Below are positions 53,057 to 63,000 of a DNA stretch of 64,000 nucleotides, one piece after another. The position numbers were made by a program, and so were the translations under genes. The number at the start of each line of letters is the position of its first letter. Position 1 is the stretch's first letter. Origin of the DNA: Alicyclobacillus sp. ALC3 (GTDB lineage: Bacteria; Bacillota; Bacilli; Alicyclobacillales; Alicyclobacillaceae); NCBI RefSeq assembly GCF_028751195.1, contig NZ_CP066784.1:2170001-2234000 (forward strand). The letters run 5' to 3'. Under the pieces are notes generated by a model, which searched no databases, was not told the DNA's origin, and worked only from the letters and a program-made list of their open reading frames with translations.

Positions 53057-53886
53057 CCGGCAACTCCGCGACCACAGTGAAGCCCGCGGTCCCAGGGAAC
53101 TCAGCGACCCCAGAGAATCCCGCGGCCACAGCGAGTTCCGCAGACGCAGCGCAGAGTCAGCCGCTGGGCGGCCGCGCCGCACATGTCCATACCCAGAGCC
53201 CGCTCGGCTTCTTCTGCGACTTTGATGGCACGATTTCGACCAAAGACCGTATCACCGCCATCATGCGCGAGTTCGTGCCAGAAGCGTCCGCTTCGCTCAT
53301 CGAGCGCGTCAACCACAGGGAACTCTCCGTGCGGGCCGCCGTCGAGGCGATGTTCGCGCTGATTCCGTCCGCCCGCTTCGACGAGGTGCGTGAGTTTGTC
53401 ACTTCAACGACCGTGATCCGCGAAGGGTTTAGCCGCTTTGTCGATTACGCGACCGAGCACAGCTGGCCCATCGCCGTCGTCAGCGGTGGCTTCGACTTTT
53501 TTGTCGATCCCGCCATCGCCCCGTGGCGCGACCGCCTGACCGTGTTTTACAACCGCATCGACACGAGCGGTGAGTATCTACGCACCATCTGGCCGCACCC
53601 CTGCGACGCCCTCTGCGATGCGGACTGCGGCCTGTGCAAACCGACGATTTTGCGCAGCTATGAGCAATCCGTCCGACGCAGCGTGGTCATTGGCGACGGC
53701 GTCACAGATTTCGAAGCAGCGCGCCACGCCGACTTCGTCTACGCGCGGGCCAGCCTGCTGACTGAGTGCCAGCGTCACGGCTTGCCTCACCAGGCATTTG
53801 AAACGTTTGACGACATCGTGGCAGACCTCAGCTCCGGACGCGCGCAGGCTCTGCTTTCAACCAAGAGAGGAGGCGCCAACCGATGA
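53053..53886 (+). CDS. mtnX: 2-hydroxy-3-keto-5-methylthiopentenyl-1-phosphate phosphatase (MtnX)
   Basis: This HAD phosphatase makes the acireductone from the MtnW product. The 277-residue protein has motif I FFCDFDGTISTKDRI, motif II in AVVSGGFDFFVDP, a Cys-rich CDALCDADCGLCKPTIL segment as in B. subtilis MtnX, and motif IV VVIGDGVTDFEAARHAD. The first 48 residues are a Ser/Ala/Thr/Pro-rich extension not seen in the Bacillus protein. The GTG start overlaps the mtnW stop (GTGA). Confidence 0.93.
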   Translation: MTGNSATTVKPAVPGNSATPENPAATASSADAAQSQPLGGRAAHVHTQSPLGFFCDFDGTISTKDRITAIMREFVPEASASLIERVNHRELSVRAAVEAMFALIPSARFDEVREFVTSTTVIREGFSRFVDYATEHSWPIAVVSGGFDFFVDPAIAPWRDRLTVFYNRIDTSGEYLRTIWPHPCDALCDADCGLCKPTILRSYEQSVRRSVVIGDGVTDFEAARHADFVYARASLLTECQRHGLPHQAFETFDDIVADLSSGRAQALLSTKRGGANR

Positions 53887-54518
53887 GTTCAACCACCTAC
53901 CCTTCATTTGACCGAGCCGTCGACGAGCTTCGCCGCCTTGGTGAAGACTTCGGCCGCAACGGCTGGCTGCCTGCGACAAGCGGTAACCTGTCGATCCGCT
54001 TGTCCGACGCCCCGACGACGTTCGCGATCAGCCGGAGCGGCGCCGACAAGCGCAACCTGCAACCGGAGGACGTGCTCGAAGTCGACCTCACCGGCAAGGT
54101 GCTGACCGACACCCCCTACAAGCCGTCCGCGGAAACTACCGTGCACACGGCGCTGTACGGCTCAGACCTCGCTTGCGGTTGCATCCTCCACGTGCACACG
54201 ATGTTCAACAACCTCGCGTCGCAGCGCCACTTTGCGCAAGGGCACGTGACCCTAGTCGATCACGAACTGCTCAAGGCCCTCGGCCACTGGCACGAGGGGG
54301 CGCGCATCACGGTCCCAATTGTCGGCAACTTCGCTGACCTGCAGCGTCTCGGCGAGGCTGTGCTTGATGCAGCGAAGGCTGACGTGCCCGGTGTGTTGGT
54401 GCGCAACCACGGGATTTACGCCTGGGGCGAAGACGCGTTTGCGGCACGGCGCCACCTCGAGGCATTCGAGTTTCTATTCGAGTACGACACCCGTTTACGG
54501 GAGCTACGCGAGCGGTAA
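53883..54518 (+). CDS. mtnB: Methylthioribulose-1-phosphate dehydratase
   Basis: MtnB dehydrates methylthioribulose-1-phosphate. The 211-residue class II aldolase-like protein has WLPATSGNLSIRL, ISRSGADKRNLQ, KPSAETTVHTALY, the zinc histidines of CILHVHTMFNN and VRNHGIYAWG. It overlaps mtnX by 4 bases (ATGA) and follows AGGAGG. With MtnW, MtnX and MtnD the later half of methionine salvage is covered. MtnN, MtnK and MtnA are not in the window. Confidence 0.93.
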   Translation: MSSTTYPSFDRAVDELRRLGEDFGRNGWLPATSGNLSIRLSDAPTTFAISRSGADKRNLQPEDVLEVDLTGKVLTDTPYKPSAETTVHTALYGSDLACGCILHVHTMFNNLASQRHFAQGHVTLVDHELLKALGHWHEGARITVPIVGNFADLQRLGEAVLDAAKADVPGVLVRNHGIYAWGEDAFAARRHLEAFEFLFEYDTRLRELRER

Positions 54519-54679
54519 CCGTGCAGTGGTCGCGAGGTGACCTTGCGATGAGCGATTGGACAAACATTTTTCCCCAACTCTCCACACCGCCTGCTGCATC
54601 GGATACAATGGGCTCAAACTGACGCCCTCCGCGCAACTCTGCAGGGTCCGTCAGGTACCTGAAGAGGAGCGGATCCCGA

Positions 54680-55372
54680 ATGTGGGTCGTAGCCCATCGC
54701 GGCGGCGCAGAACTGTATCCGGAAAACTCGATCACTGCCTTTACGGAACTCGCGAAGCAAGGCGTCGACTTAGTCGAATGCGACGTGCACCTGTCTCGTG
54801 ACGGACACCTGATGGTCATGCACGACGACAATCTGAGACGCACTGCGGGCATCGACCGGCGCGTCTCTGACATGACGCGTGCAGAGTTGTCCGAAGTGGA
54901 CGTCGGCGACGGCCACGGCGTGCCGAGCCTGACCGACGTGCTCGAAGCGGTGGCAATCCCGGTCGTCGTCGAACTGAAGACGCCGGAGACGGTGCATGCG
55001 CTCGATCAGCTGCTGCAAGCAAACCCCACGCTGCAGGAGCGAGTTGTCCCGCTCTCCTTTTTTCACGACATTCTCCGTTATCTATCCGCCAAGTACCCGG
55101 CACTGACCTGCGGCGGGTTGTTGGCAGGATACCCGGTTAATCCGGTTCACGTCGCCACCTCGGCCGGCTGCAAGATGCTAAGCTTTCACCACGAAGGGCT
55201 ACAGGCGGAGTACGTGGAGCGTTGTCACGCAGGCGGCGTGCTGGTGAGCGTCTGGGCGCCGAGCACGGAAGAGGACATCCGCCGCTCCATCGCAGCCGGT
55301 GTGGACGGCATCGGTTCGGACCGTCCCGACCTCGTCCTCCAACTGCTCGCAGAGGCGGAGGTGCCAAAGTGA
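54680..55372 (+). CDS. Glycerophosphodiester phosphodiesterase
   Basis: This 230-residue UgpQ-type cytoplasmic enzyme hydrolyses glycerophosphodiesters to glycerol-3-phosphate. Motifs: VVAHRGGAELYPENSITAF (catalytic His/Arg), VECDVHLSRDGHLMVMHDDNL (metal Glu/Asp and second His), VVVELKTPE and GVDGIGSDRPDLV. No signal peptide is seen. The following MFS gene overlaps its stop, so the pair is probably co-translated. Confidence 0.92.
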   Translation: MWVVAHRGGAELYPENSITAFTELAKQGVDLVECDVHLSRDGHLMVMHDDNLRRTAGIDRRVSDMTRAELSEVDVGDGHGVPSLTDVLEAVAIPVVVELKTPETVHALDQLLQANPTLQERVVPLSFFHDILRYLSAKYPALTCGGLLAGYPVNPVHVATSAGCKMLSFHHEGLQAEYVERCHAGGVLVSVWAPSTEEDIRRSIAAGVDGIGSDRPDLVLQLLAEAEVPK

Positions 55373-56775
55373 GCAATCGCGATCACGACGACGGCATCCC
55401 CACCTCGATGCCCACTTCCTCGGCGGCGACCACAGCCGACGCGCCTGCTGCGACTGGCGGCCGGAGCAGTCGACCACCGTACGTCCACCGCCTCGGCATG
55501 GCGGGCCTCAGCCGCAACGTCGGCTTCGGTTCCAACAAGGTGTTTGCGGCTGCACTCCTCCAGACGTTCAACGCGTCGCAGCCGGTGATTGGCTTTGTGC
55601 TCGCGCTGGAGGGCTTGTTCGGCCTCATCCTCAGTCCGTTGACCGGTTGGCTCAGCGATCGTACGCATCATCCCTTCTGGCGCCGCAAAGTGTACGTCCT
55701 CGTGGCACTGCCGCTTGCAGGCATCACCTGGCTGCTCTTTTGCTCTTCTCACAACTTCGCGCTCGCCGCCGTCGCACTGAGCCTGTTCTACATCTTCGAG
55801 CAGTCCTCCGTGAGCCCATACCAGGCTTGGATCCCGGACATCACCCCACCCGCCCTCTGGGGCGTGGCCTCCGGCTGGCTCAACTTGTGGTGGGAAGTCG
55901 GCAACCTTGTGGCGTTTCTCGCCATCCCGCTCGTCTGGGAAGCCTCTCACCTTGGCGGCTACGTATTGACGGCCGTGCTCGTCGCAGGCGGCGGGCTGGT
56001 GACGGGGTTGTCTGTGCCGGAGGCAGCGTCGGGCCGGGCAGGGAACGTGGCGGGTGCAACTCCGGCAGGTGCGGCGTCGCCCCAGGCGGCTGGCGCAGCG
56101 TCAGGGGTCGCGTCAGGGAAAGCATCCGGTATCAGCCGTCAAAACACCCGGCCGCGCCCCAACTACAAGAAACTCCTAGAACGCAACTTCGTTTTCTACT
56201 TCCTGTCGCAGGCGCTCGCGTGGGTCGCGTTCGAGTCGATTGGCTCCTTCTTCACCTTGTTCATCAAGCACAGCGCGCACGGTACCACTCTCGACGCTGG
56301 CCTTGCGATGAGCGTCTTCACGGTGACGGGGATGGGCGGTGCCGTCTGGTCCGGCAGGAAATATGGCCAAGGCCGCTGGACGCCGAAACGACTGCTCGCG
56401 TCCTCGCTAGCGTTGTTTGGAGCGCTCGCCGTTCTCGGAATGTTCTACCACAGCCTCGTGCTGGTGTTCGTGATCGTCGGAATTGAAGGGGTCTTCTGGG
56501 GCGTCAACCTGACCGTTGCCTACGCGCTCGCGACAAGTCTTTTGCGCGACACGGCGCGCGATGAGGCCGAGGAAACGGCCATCCGCGGCGGCCTCTACGG
56601 GATGAGCAACTTCGTGCAGTCCGTCGGCCTGATTGTGGCCGCCCCCGTCGCTGGCATCGTGATCCGCCTCGGCAACGGCAACTACGGCGGCATGTTCCTC
56701 GTCTCCTGCATCGCTGGCCTCGCAGGTGCGGTGATGGTGCTGTTCATTCGGCCAAAACACGCCGCGACGGCGTGA
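55369..56775 (+). CDS. MFS transporter (GPH/SLC45-like)
   Basis: The 468-residue membrane protein starts at GTG 55369 (overlap with the GDPD stop, after GGAGG). The first 40 residues are hydrophilic and low-complexity. About 12 TM helices follow, with the loop signature GWLSDRTHHPFWRRK typical of sugar/cation symporter-like MFS members, then SVSPYQAWIPDITPP and GVNLTVAYALATSLL. A Gly/Ala/Ser-rich central loop is present. The substrate is unknown. Coupling to the GDPD suggests a glycerol-phosphate or sugar compound, which is inference only. Confidence 0.85.
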   Translation: MSNRDHDDGIPTSMPTSSAATTADAPAATGGRSSRPPYVHRLGMAGLSRNVGFGSNKVFAAALLQTFNASQPVIGFVLALEGLFGLILSPLTGWLSDRTHHPFWRRKVYVLVALPLAGITWLLFCSSHNFALAAVALSLFYIFEQSSVSPYQAWIPDITPPALWGVASGWLNLWWEVGNLVAFLAIPLVWEASHLGGYVLTAVLVAGGGLVTGLSVPEAASGRAGNVAGATPAGAASPQAAGAASGVASGKASGISRQNTRPRPNYKKLLERNFVFYFLSQALAWVAFESIGSFFTLFIKHSAHGTTLDAGLAMSVFTVTGMGGAVWSGRKYGQGRWTPKRLLASSLALFGALAVLGMFYHSLVLVFVIVGIEGVFWGVNLTVAYALATSLLRDTARDEAEETAIRGGLYGMSNFVQSVGLIVAAPVAGIVIRLGNGNYGGMFLVSCIAGLAGAVMVLFIRPKHAATA

Positions 56776-56778
56776 GAG

Positions 56779-56922
56779 ATGGCGACAGTATGGCGTTCGA
56801 GTAGGGCAATAACGACGCTCACGTCGCTAACCTTTCATTTCTGAGTAGATGCGACCCTCGTGAACGGTAAAGATGTCGCTGCAGCAGCCGAATTGCGCCG
56901 ATAGCGACATTTTCGACACTCT
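56779..56922. repeat. Possible degenerate phased dyads
   Basis: TAACGACG-CTCA-CGTCGCTA lies at 56810 and a weaker GAACG...CGCTG at about 56862 (52 apart). A TGGCG...TTCGA pair at 56779 is about 30 before the first, and TAGCG...ACTCT lies at 56902. The spacing partly recalls arrays A-E. The region is between convergent genes. Evidence is marginal. Confidence 0.3.
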
Positions 56923-56991
56923 CACAACGGGTGTGCTCGGCTTCGGCCGCATGCAGCCCACGCAGCCCACGCAGCGCCACAGCCACAATCC

Positions 56992-59367
56992 TTACAGGTG
57001 CTTGCGGAAGTAGTCCAACGTGCGCTTCATCACATAGTGGTCGCGCGCGAGGGCATGCCCGCGATTTGGCAACAGCAGCATGTCGAAGTCTTTGTCGGCA
57101 CGTATCAGCGCGTCGACCAGCCGCATGGTAAGCGCCGGGTGGACGTTGTCGTCGACGTCCCCGTGCATCAGCAGCAGATGGCCTTCGAGGTTGGCCGCGA
57201 GTGCCTGGTTGGCTTGCGCCGGCGCTTCGTTTACCGCGTCGGCCGTGCTCCAGTCGCCCATGTAACGGTCCCACCAGGTGGCGTCGTAGAGGCGGTTGTC
57301 GTGATCACCACAACACGAGACGGCCACCTTGTACACGTCCGGCCAGGTCATGAGCGCCCGCGCAGAACCATAACCCCCGCCGGAGAACCCGTAAATCCCA
57401 ACGCGATCACGGTCGATAAAGTCATACTGCGCGGCGAGCTGTTCAATCGCGGCGACGTGATCGGCGAGGCCCGCTGCCTCCCCAAGTCGGCTTTTCGCGT
57501 GGTGGAAGTCTTTCGAGCGCCCCGGTGTGCCACGGCCGTCGACAATCATCGCAGCGAAGCCAAGCTGCACGAGCATCTGCGCGTAGACGCCAGCGTCCCA
57601 CTCCCGGCTCACGGTGAATCGCTTTGGCACCAGCGACTGCTGCGGGCCGCCGTACTCATACTCGACGAGCGGCACCTTCTGGCCAGGGGTGAGTTCGGGC
57701 GGCGTGATTAGCACCCCGTACAAGTCCGTCTCGCCGTCCGCCGCCTTGACCATGAACCGCTGCGGGACCTGATAGCCCGCCGCCAAGACGCGTGTCACAT
57801 CCGCTTCCCCGAGCACAGTGACTAGCGTCCCGTCGGCCCTGCGCAGGACGCTGACTGGTGGTAGGTCGATGCGCGAGTACGTGTCCACGAAGCATGTGAG
57901 GTCGGGTGCGAGGGTGACGGCGTGATCGGCATCTTCTGGCGTCAACAGCTGCAGGTCCGATCCATCCGTACGGACGCGGTAGAGATGGCGCAGATAGACA
58001 TCGCAGTCAGCCTCCCGTCCCGCCCCGAGGAAGTAGACCCACTCGCCCGCAGCGTCGACGCCGAGCAACTCGCGGACCACCCATTCGCCGGACGTGAGCG
58101 CTTGGCGCAAGTCACCCGTCTGCAGATCACGCAGGTACAAGTGGTACCAGCCGTCCTCTTGCGAGGTCCAGACAAATCCCCCGACGGATTCAATTACGCG
58201 GACGTCTGGGCGCACTTGATAGTCTCCGCGCATGTCGAGGTCGTAGAACATGTCGCCCGTCTCTTCCAACACTTTGCAGGCTACACCCGTCTTAGCGTCA
58301 ATCGACCAGAACTGCAGCGACTTACAGCCTCGTGTCGGGCGAATGAGGTAGACGCTCTTTCCGCCCATCCCCCACCACGCGTTCTCCCAAAACGGACTGA
58401 TTGGAGCGTCTGTGTTGTAAATCTGTATCGGCTCCATGGCCACGTCCACGCGGCTGCCATCGATGCCAAGGATGTGATGCGTAACCGTCGGAAGCGCCTC
58501 ATCTCCTGGCAGCGGGTAATGGACCGTACGCATTTTTGCTGGAGCCGGATCCCGAGGGCCATCCGGCACGTACTGCATGACTGGCAAGCGCCGCACTTTG
58601 CGCTGATCGAGGTGGTGCGTCAACAACCGCGTGGAATCTGGCGACCAAAGTGCGGCCGGCTTCACCCGTCTTCCGGCCAGTTCGTCTACCGTTTTCCTGC
58701 CGTAGAAGTCTGGCCGCGTTGCGTAGCCGAAGTCACGGCGTCCATCCTGAGTCAACTGCCGCTCCCAGCCTTCGACAAGCGAGCGGACCCAGAGGTTGTT
58801 GCGGCGGACAAACGCAGCCAATCGTCCGTCCGGCGACACCAACTCGTACGGGCGGGCGGCGACACGGTTTGTATCGCGGCGAAGTGTGCAGTTCTCAAGC
58901 GAACACAGCCAGCGGGTGCCGTCTACGACAAACGCGATCGCATGTCCGCGATCGACGAACTCAAACTCATCAAACGGGAGGGTCTCCGCTGTGATCGCCG
59001 TTGGCGCGGCCTCCGAACTGCCCGGCTCAGAATCCGCATCGCCAGAACTGCCAGTGCTGCCGCGTGGAGGTTTGCGGTTGCGCAGGCGGGCAGAGAGGGC
59101 CTCCGCGAGGCGGTCGTGATCGAACGCGGGCTTTTGCGCACCCGTCGCCGTGTCCACGAGCATAAACACCTTCCCGCGTGGCGGCAGCGAATCTGGCGAA
59201 TCTACATCATCCGCCGCTGCCCCCGTCTCCTCGCTGCGCCACACGTCACGGACGTACCAAAACCGATTGTCATCGACAAAGTGAGCATCCACAGCCAAAT
59301 TCAGCACCAGTTTCCCGAGTCTGTACGGCGCGACGCGTTCAACTTTGGAAAAATCCAGGTCCATCAT
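56992..59367 (-). CDS. S9 family peptidase, dipeptidyl peptidase IV type
   Basis: The 791-residue protein has a DPP IV-like beta-propeller in the first 530 residues and an alpha/beta hydrolase domain. The nucleophile is in VGIYGFSGGGYGSARAL, the aspartate in LLMHGDVDDNVHP and the histidine in LLPNRGHALARD. The segment VEYEYGGPQQSLVPKRF marks the start of the catalytic domain. No signal peptide is seen. It has a Gly/Ser/Ala insertion near residue 95. ATG follows GGGGAGGG. It is the second S9 peptidase in the window and not closely related to the first. Confidence 0.92.
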   Translation of the reverse strand: MMDLDFSKVERVAPYRLGKLVLNLAVDAHFVDDNRFWYVRDVWRSEETGAAADDVDSPDSLPPRGKVFMLVDTATGAQKPAFDHDRLAEALSARLRNRKPPRGSTGSSGDADSEPGSSEAAPTAITAETLPFDEFEFVDRGHAIAFVVDGTRWLCSLENCTLRRDTNRVAARPYELVSPDGRLAAFVRRNNLWVRSLVEGWERQLTQDGRRDFGYATRPDFYGRKTVDELAGRRVKPAALWSPDSTRLLTHHLDQRKVRRLPVMQYVPDGPRDPAPAKMRTVHYPLPGDEALPTVTHHILGIDGSRVDVAMEPIQIYNTDAPISPFWENAWWGMGGKSVYLIRPTRGCKSLQFWSIDAKTGVACKVLEETGDMFYDLDMRGDYQVRPDVRVIESVGGFVWTSQEDGWYHLYLRDLQTGDLRQALTSGEWVVRELLGVDAAGEWVYFLGAGREADCDVYLRHLYRVRTDGSDLQLLTPEDADHAVTLAPDLTCFVDTYSRIDLPPVSVLRRADGTLVTVLGEADVTRVLAAGYQVPQRFMVKAADGETDLYGVLITPPELTPGQKVPLVEYEYGGPQQSLVPKRFTVSREWDAGVYAQMLVQLGFAAMIVDGRGTPGRSKDFHHAKSRLGEAAGLADHVAAIEQLAAQYDFIDRDRVGIYGFSGGGYGSARALMTWPDVYKVAVSCCGDHDNRLYDATWWDRYMGDWSTADAVNEAPAQANQALAANLEGHLLLMHGDVDDNVHPALTMRLVDALIRADKDFDMLLLPNRGHALARDHYVMKRTLDYFRKHL

Positions 59368-59410
59368 GACACCCTCCCCAGGTTTGTCTGTTGAGCTTCT
59401 GAGACAACCG

Positions 59411-59929
59411 TCAGCGTAGCGTCTTTGTCCAGAACCCCCCGCGAAACGATTTCAGGTCATGCGCGACCACGAATGCGTTTGGCGCCACTTCATCGATCAG
59501 CCGAAGCAGTTTTTTCTCGCTGCTCCGCTTGGCGAGGACCATCATCGACAGGCGCAGCCCGTCCCGGCCCTCTGCCGCCCAGCTCGTGACGCCGTAGCCA
59601 CGTTCGCGCAACACTTGCGGCAGGTGTGTGTTCGCCGTATCCACGACAATTTGAAAGGTCACATAGCCGAGAGCCAGCCATGATTCAATCTTGCTGCCGA
59701 GAAACACGCCGCCACCCCAACCTACGCAGTACGCGATTAAATTGATAGGCTGATGGATGTGTTTGAGGACGATGCTGAGTCCCATCATATAGGTGAAGAT
59801 TTCGATCATGCTTACTAGTGCTGCTGTTGTCCGCCACGACTTCATCATGATAATGAAACGAACGGTCGAGAGAGTCACATACACCACATTGATGACGACA
59901 ATCGTCAGCACCATGCCCACCACAGACAT
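59411..59929 (-). CDS. UPF0316/DUF2179 membrane protein (YebE-like)
   Basis: The 172-residue protein (ATG 59929 after GGAGGCAGCAAGGGAA) has three hydrophobic segments (MVLTIVVINVVYVTLSTVRF, MMGLSIVLKHI-type, NLIAYCVGWGGGVFLGS). A C-terminal DUF2179-like domain carries RERGYGVTSWAAEGRDG. The family is common in Firmicutes and its function is unknown. The longer open frame upstream overlaps the divergent methylase gene and is not supported. Confidence 0.85.
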   Translation of the reverse strand: MSVVGMVLTIVVINVVYVTLSTVRFIIMMKSWRTTAALVSMIEIFTYMMGLSIVLKHIHQPINLIAYCVGWGGGVFLGSKIESWLALGYVTFQIVVDTANTHLPQVLRERGYGVTSWAAEGRDGLRLSMMVLAKRSSEKKLLRLIDEVAPNAFVVAHDLKSFRGGFWTKTLR

Positions 59930-60039
59930 TTCCCTTGCTGCCTCCTCTAGTTGCCTTCCATGCAGTTGCAGTACAGCAGGAGGCTTGTCGCTCGCCAGAA
60001 ATCCCCGTAGCATAGACACATACGGAGGAGGTCCGCCGG

Positions 60040-63000
60040 ATGGATATCGAATCACTCGCACACGCACTCTCCAGCAAAGGCACGCCTGTGTCCAGCTGTA
60101 CATATGCGCTCATCGAACACTTCTGTACCCAACTCACTGACATCCGGCGTGATCAGTCGACGCCACCTGCAGAAGCCACGCGGGAAACTTCACGAGAAGC
60201 TGCACGCCTTGTCGCCTGGTGGCAGGCTGACTTCTCGGCTATACACGGTGACCTGTCGTTTCGACATAGCAGCAACGCTAAAGTCAAGCCGGACTGGCTG
60301 AGGAAGGCATTCGGCATCGGGGAAGCGTGCGAACCGCTCGACATCCTCTTGGCCGCCGAGACCTGTTTCAGTCTGCTCGTCCGCGTAGTCGCCTATCGAA
60401 CAGTTGCCGAATACCTCGGTGAAGCGGATGCACTCGAACGACTCGCCGAGCCGTGTGCGCTTGCTGATGTGATACACGGCGACTTCTTCGAGCGGCACAA
60501 CATTCACAACTACTGTTTTCCCGATGCGTACAGCTGGTTCCTCTCTGTCTGGAACAAAAACACGACCCAGCGACTAGAAGCGTGGCTCGCAGCGCTGGAC
60601 AGAACTCTGGCGCCTGCTGCTGTGCCAGTTGCTGGTACGCCCGCTGCTGGTACGCCCCGTGCTGGTACGCCCGCTGCTGGTACGCCCCGTGCTGGTACGC
60701 GCGGCGGCGTGCCTGACGGTGGGTTGAGGGGATCGGCGGGAACAACGTGGCATGCGGCATCGTCTGGAACGACTGGGGATAGCTTCAAACGACTGTACGA
60801 AGCTCTCTTTCCACGCCAACTGCGCCACGCGCTCGGTGAGTTCTACACACCCGAATGGCTGGCGCAGTACACCGTGGCTGAGACTTTTGCGAAAGCTGGC
60901 GCAGTCCCGTGGCAGTCCGTCTGCCTCGACCCCACTTGTGGGTCGGGTACCTTCTTGCAGGCGCTGATCACGACCATCCGCAGGGATGGGCGCACAGTTG
61001 GTGCGGCACCGGGATCACAGACCGAGTCCGCCCAGCCGCCGGATGCCACCGCGAGGCCAACCACTCCGACTGAACAACTGCAACGGCTCTGTCAGGTCGT
61101 GCGCGGCTTCGACGTCAACTTGCTGGCCGTGGTCATGGCGCGGACGAATTTTCTCTTATCCGTGCTCGACCTCTGGGACGGGAGGGCAGCCATCGACTTA
61201 CCAGTCGACTGGTTTGACGTGATCGACCGTCCGCATGCGGAGAATAGCCAGGTGACGGTGAACCTGCACGGCGAGAGCATTTCCGTGACGCGTGGAGAGG
61301 GAGCGTTCGGCAAGTACGGAGCCGACGGAGCCGCCAAGCGGCCCGACGGGGCCGTCGTGATCGACAAGCGGGCGGGCGGCGGGTTCGGCAAGAGCGGAGT
61401 AAGCCTGTCCGTGTCACTTCTGGCGGACGCAGATCTCGAAACTGCCGCAACACGGGAGCGTGCGGGCACCCCGGTGTACGAGAGCTTGCGGGCAGCCTAC
61501 ATCGCGAATCGGCTGCGTGGGGCGGCGCGACAGCCTGTGGACATCGTCGTCGGCAACCCGCCTTGGGTGAACTGGGAGTACTTGTCTAAGTCCGTTCGCG
61601 AGAGGACCCACCACCTCTGGCAGGCCTACGCCCTCTTCGACGCCTCCGGGCGCAATCGCGCGCTCGCCAAGGAAGACCTCTCGACCCTCCTGACTTACGC
61701 CGTTGCCGACCGAGACCTGCAGCCCGGCGGCTGCCTCGGCTTTGTGCTGCGCCAAGCCGTCTTTAAGTCGAAGCAAAACGGGGCAGGTTTCCGGCGGTTG
61801 CAGATCGGTCGGTCGGGTCCACATCTGCAGATCGTGCAAGTCGACGACCTCACCCTCCTTCAACCGTTCCCGGGAGCTACGACGGCAACTGCCGTAGTGT
61901 TGCTGCGTAAAGCCGCGGCTACCGCCTTCCCTGTGCCATGGCGCGTCTGGCGTCCTCGCCACTCCGGTGAACGCCCCGGTGAACACTCCGGCGAACACTC
62001 CGGCGAACGCCCCGCCACCAGTCGGACGCCGCCGCTCCCCCCCACTGTGACGCGAGACATATACGCCGCATGGCCGGTTCGTCGGGACGAGACGACTTCC
62101 CCCTGGATCACGCTTCCTTCCACCTGCATCTTAGCCGCCGACCGGATACTCGGGCGCAACGCGTACCAAGCCCGCACCGGTACCTTCACGGGCGGTGGGA
62201 ACGCGGTGTTCTGGATCCGCGTGGAGGGCGCGTCCGAAGGCGTAGGAGGCACGTCCGAAGCCGGCCTCGTTCGCGTCCATAACGTCACGGAGCGCGCCAA
62301 ACGCGAGGCTCCCTCCGTCACCGCCGACGTGGAAGCCCTGTTTGTCTACCCGCTATTGCGCGGCGCAGACGTCCGGCGCTGGCACGCTGAGCCACAGTTG
62401 CACCTACTCTGTCCGCACACCAGCGAGACTCGAATGGCGGCGGTACCGAGACCCCAGCTCGAGCAACTCGCCCCTCACACCCTCGCGTATTTCGACCGTT
62501 TTACTGACGTGCTGCGCGCTCGCCGTGGATTCAGTTGGGACAGAGTGCAACTCGAACGTACGCCGTACGCGATCCAGCGCATCGGCACCTACACGTTTGC
62601 ACCGTACAAGGTGGTGTGGCGCTACATCGCGACCTCGTTTATCACTGCCGTGGTATCTTTCGTCGATGATCCGGTTCTCGGGCGGCGGCTTGTCCTACCG
62701 AACGAGAAGTTGATGTTCATCCCGACGGACGATGAGGCGGAGGCGTACTACTTGTGCGGCGTCCTCAGTTCCACGCCGGTGCGGGCCTGCATTGAACAGG
62801 TGATGAACCCAACGAGCATCAGTGCGCACGTCCTGGACAACATCGCGATCCCGACGTTTGACCGGGACAATCCGCTACACTTGCGGATTTCGGAGTTGTG
62901 CTACGCTGGGCACGCGCTGCTGCGAACGCCTGGTACAGAAGCGCCACTTAGCGCCGCGGGGGAAGGAAGCGTGATAGCGGCAGCGGCTGGTGCCGGGAGG

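Noticed and set aside
57922..59394. 490-codon plus-strand open frame
   Set aside because: Antisense to the DPP IV-type peptidase. No recognisable domain.
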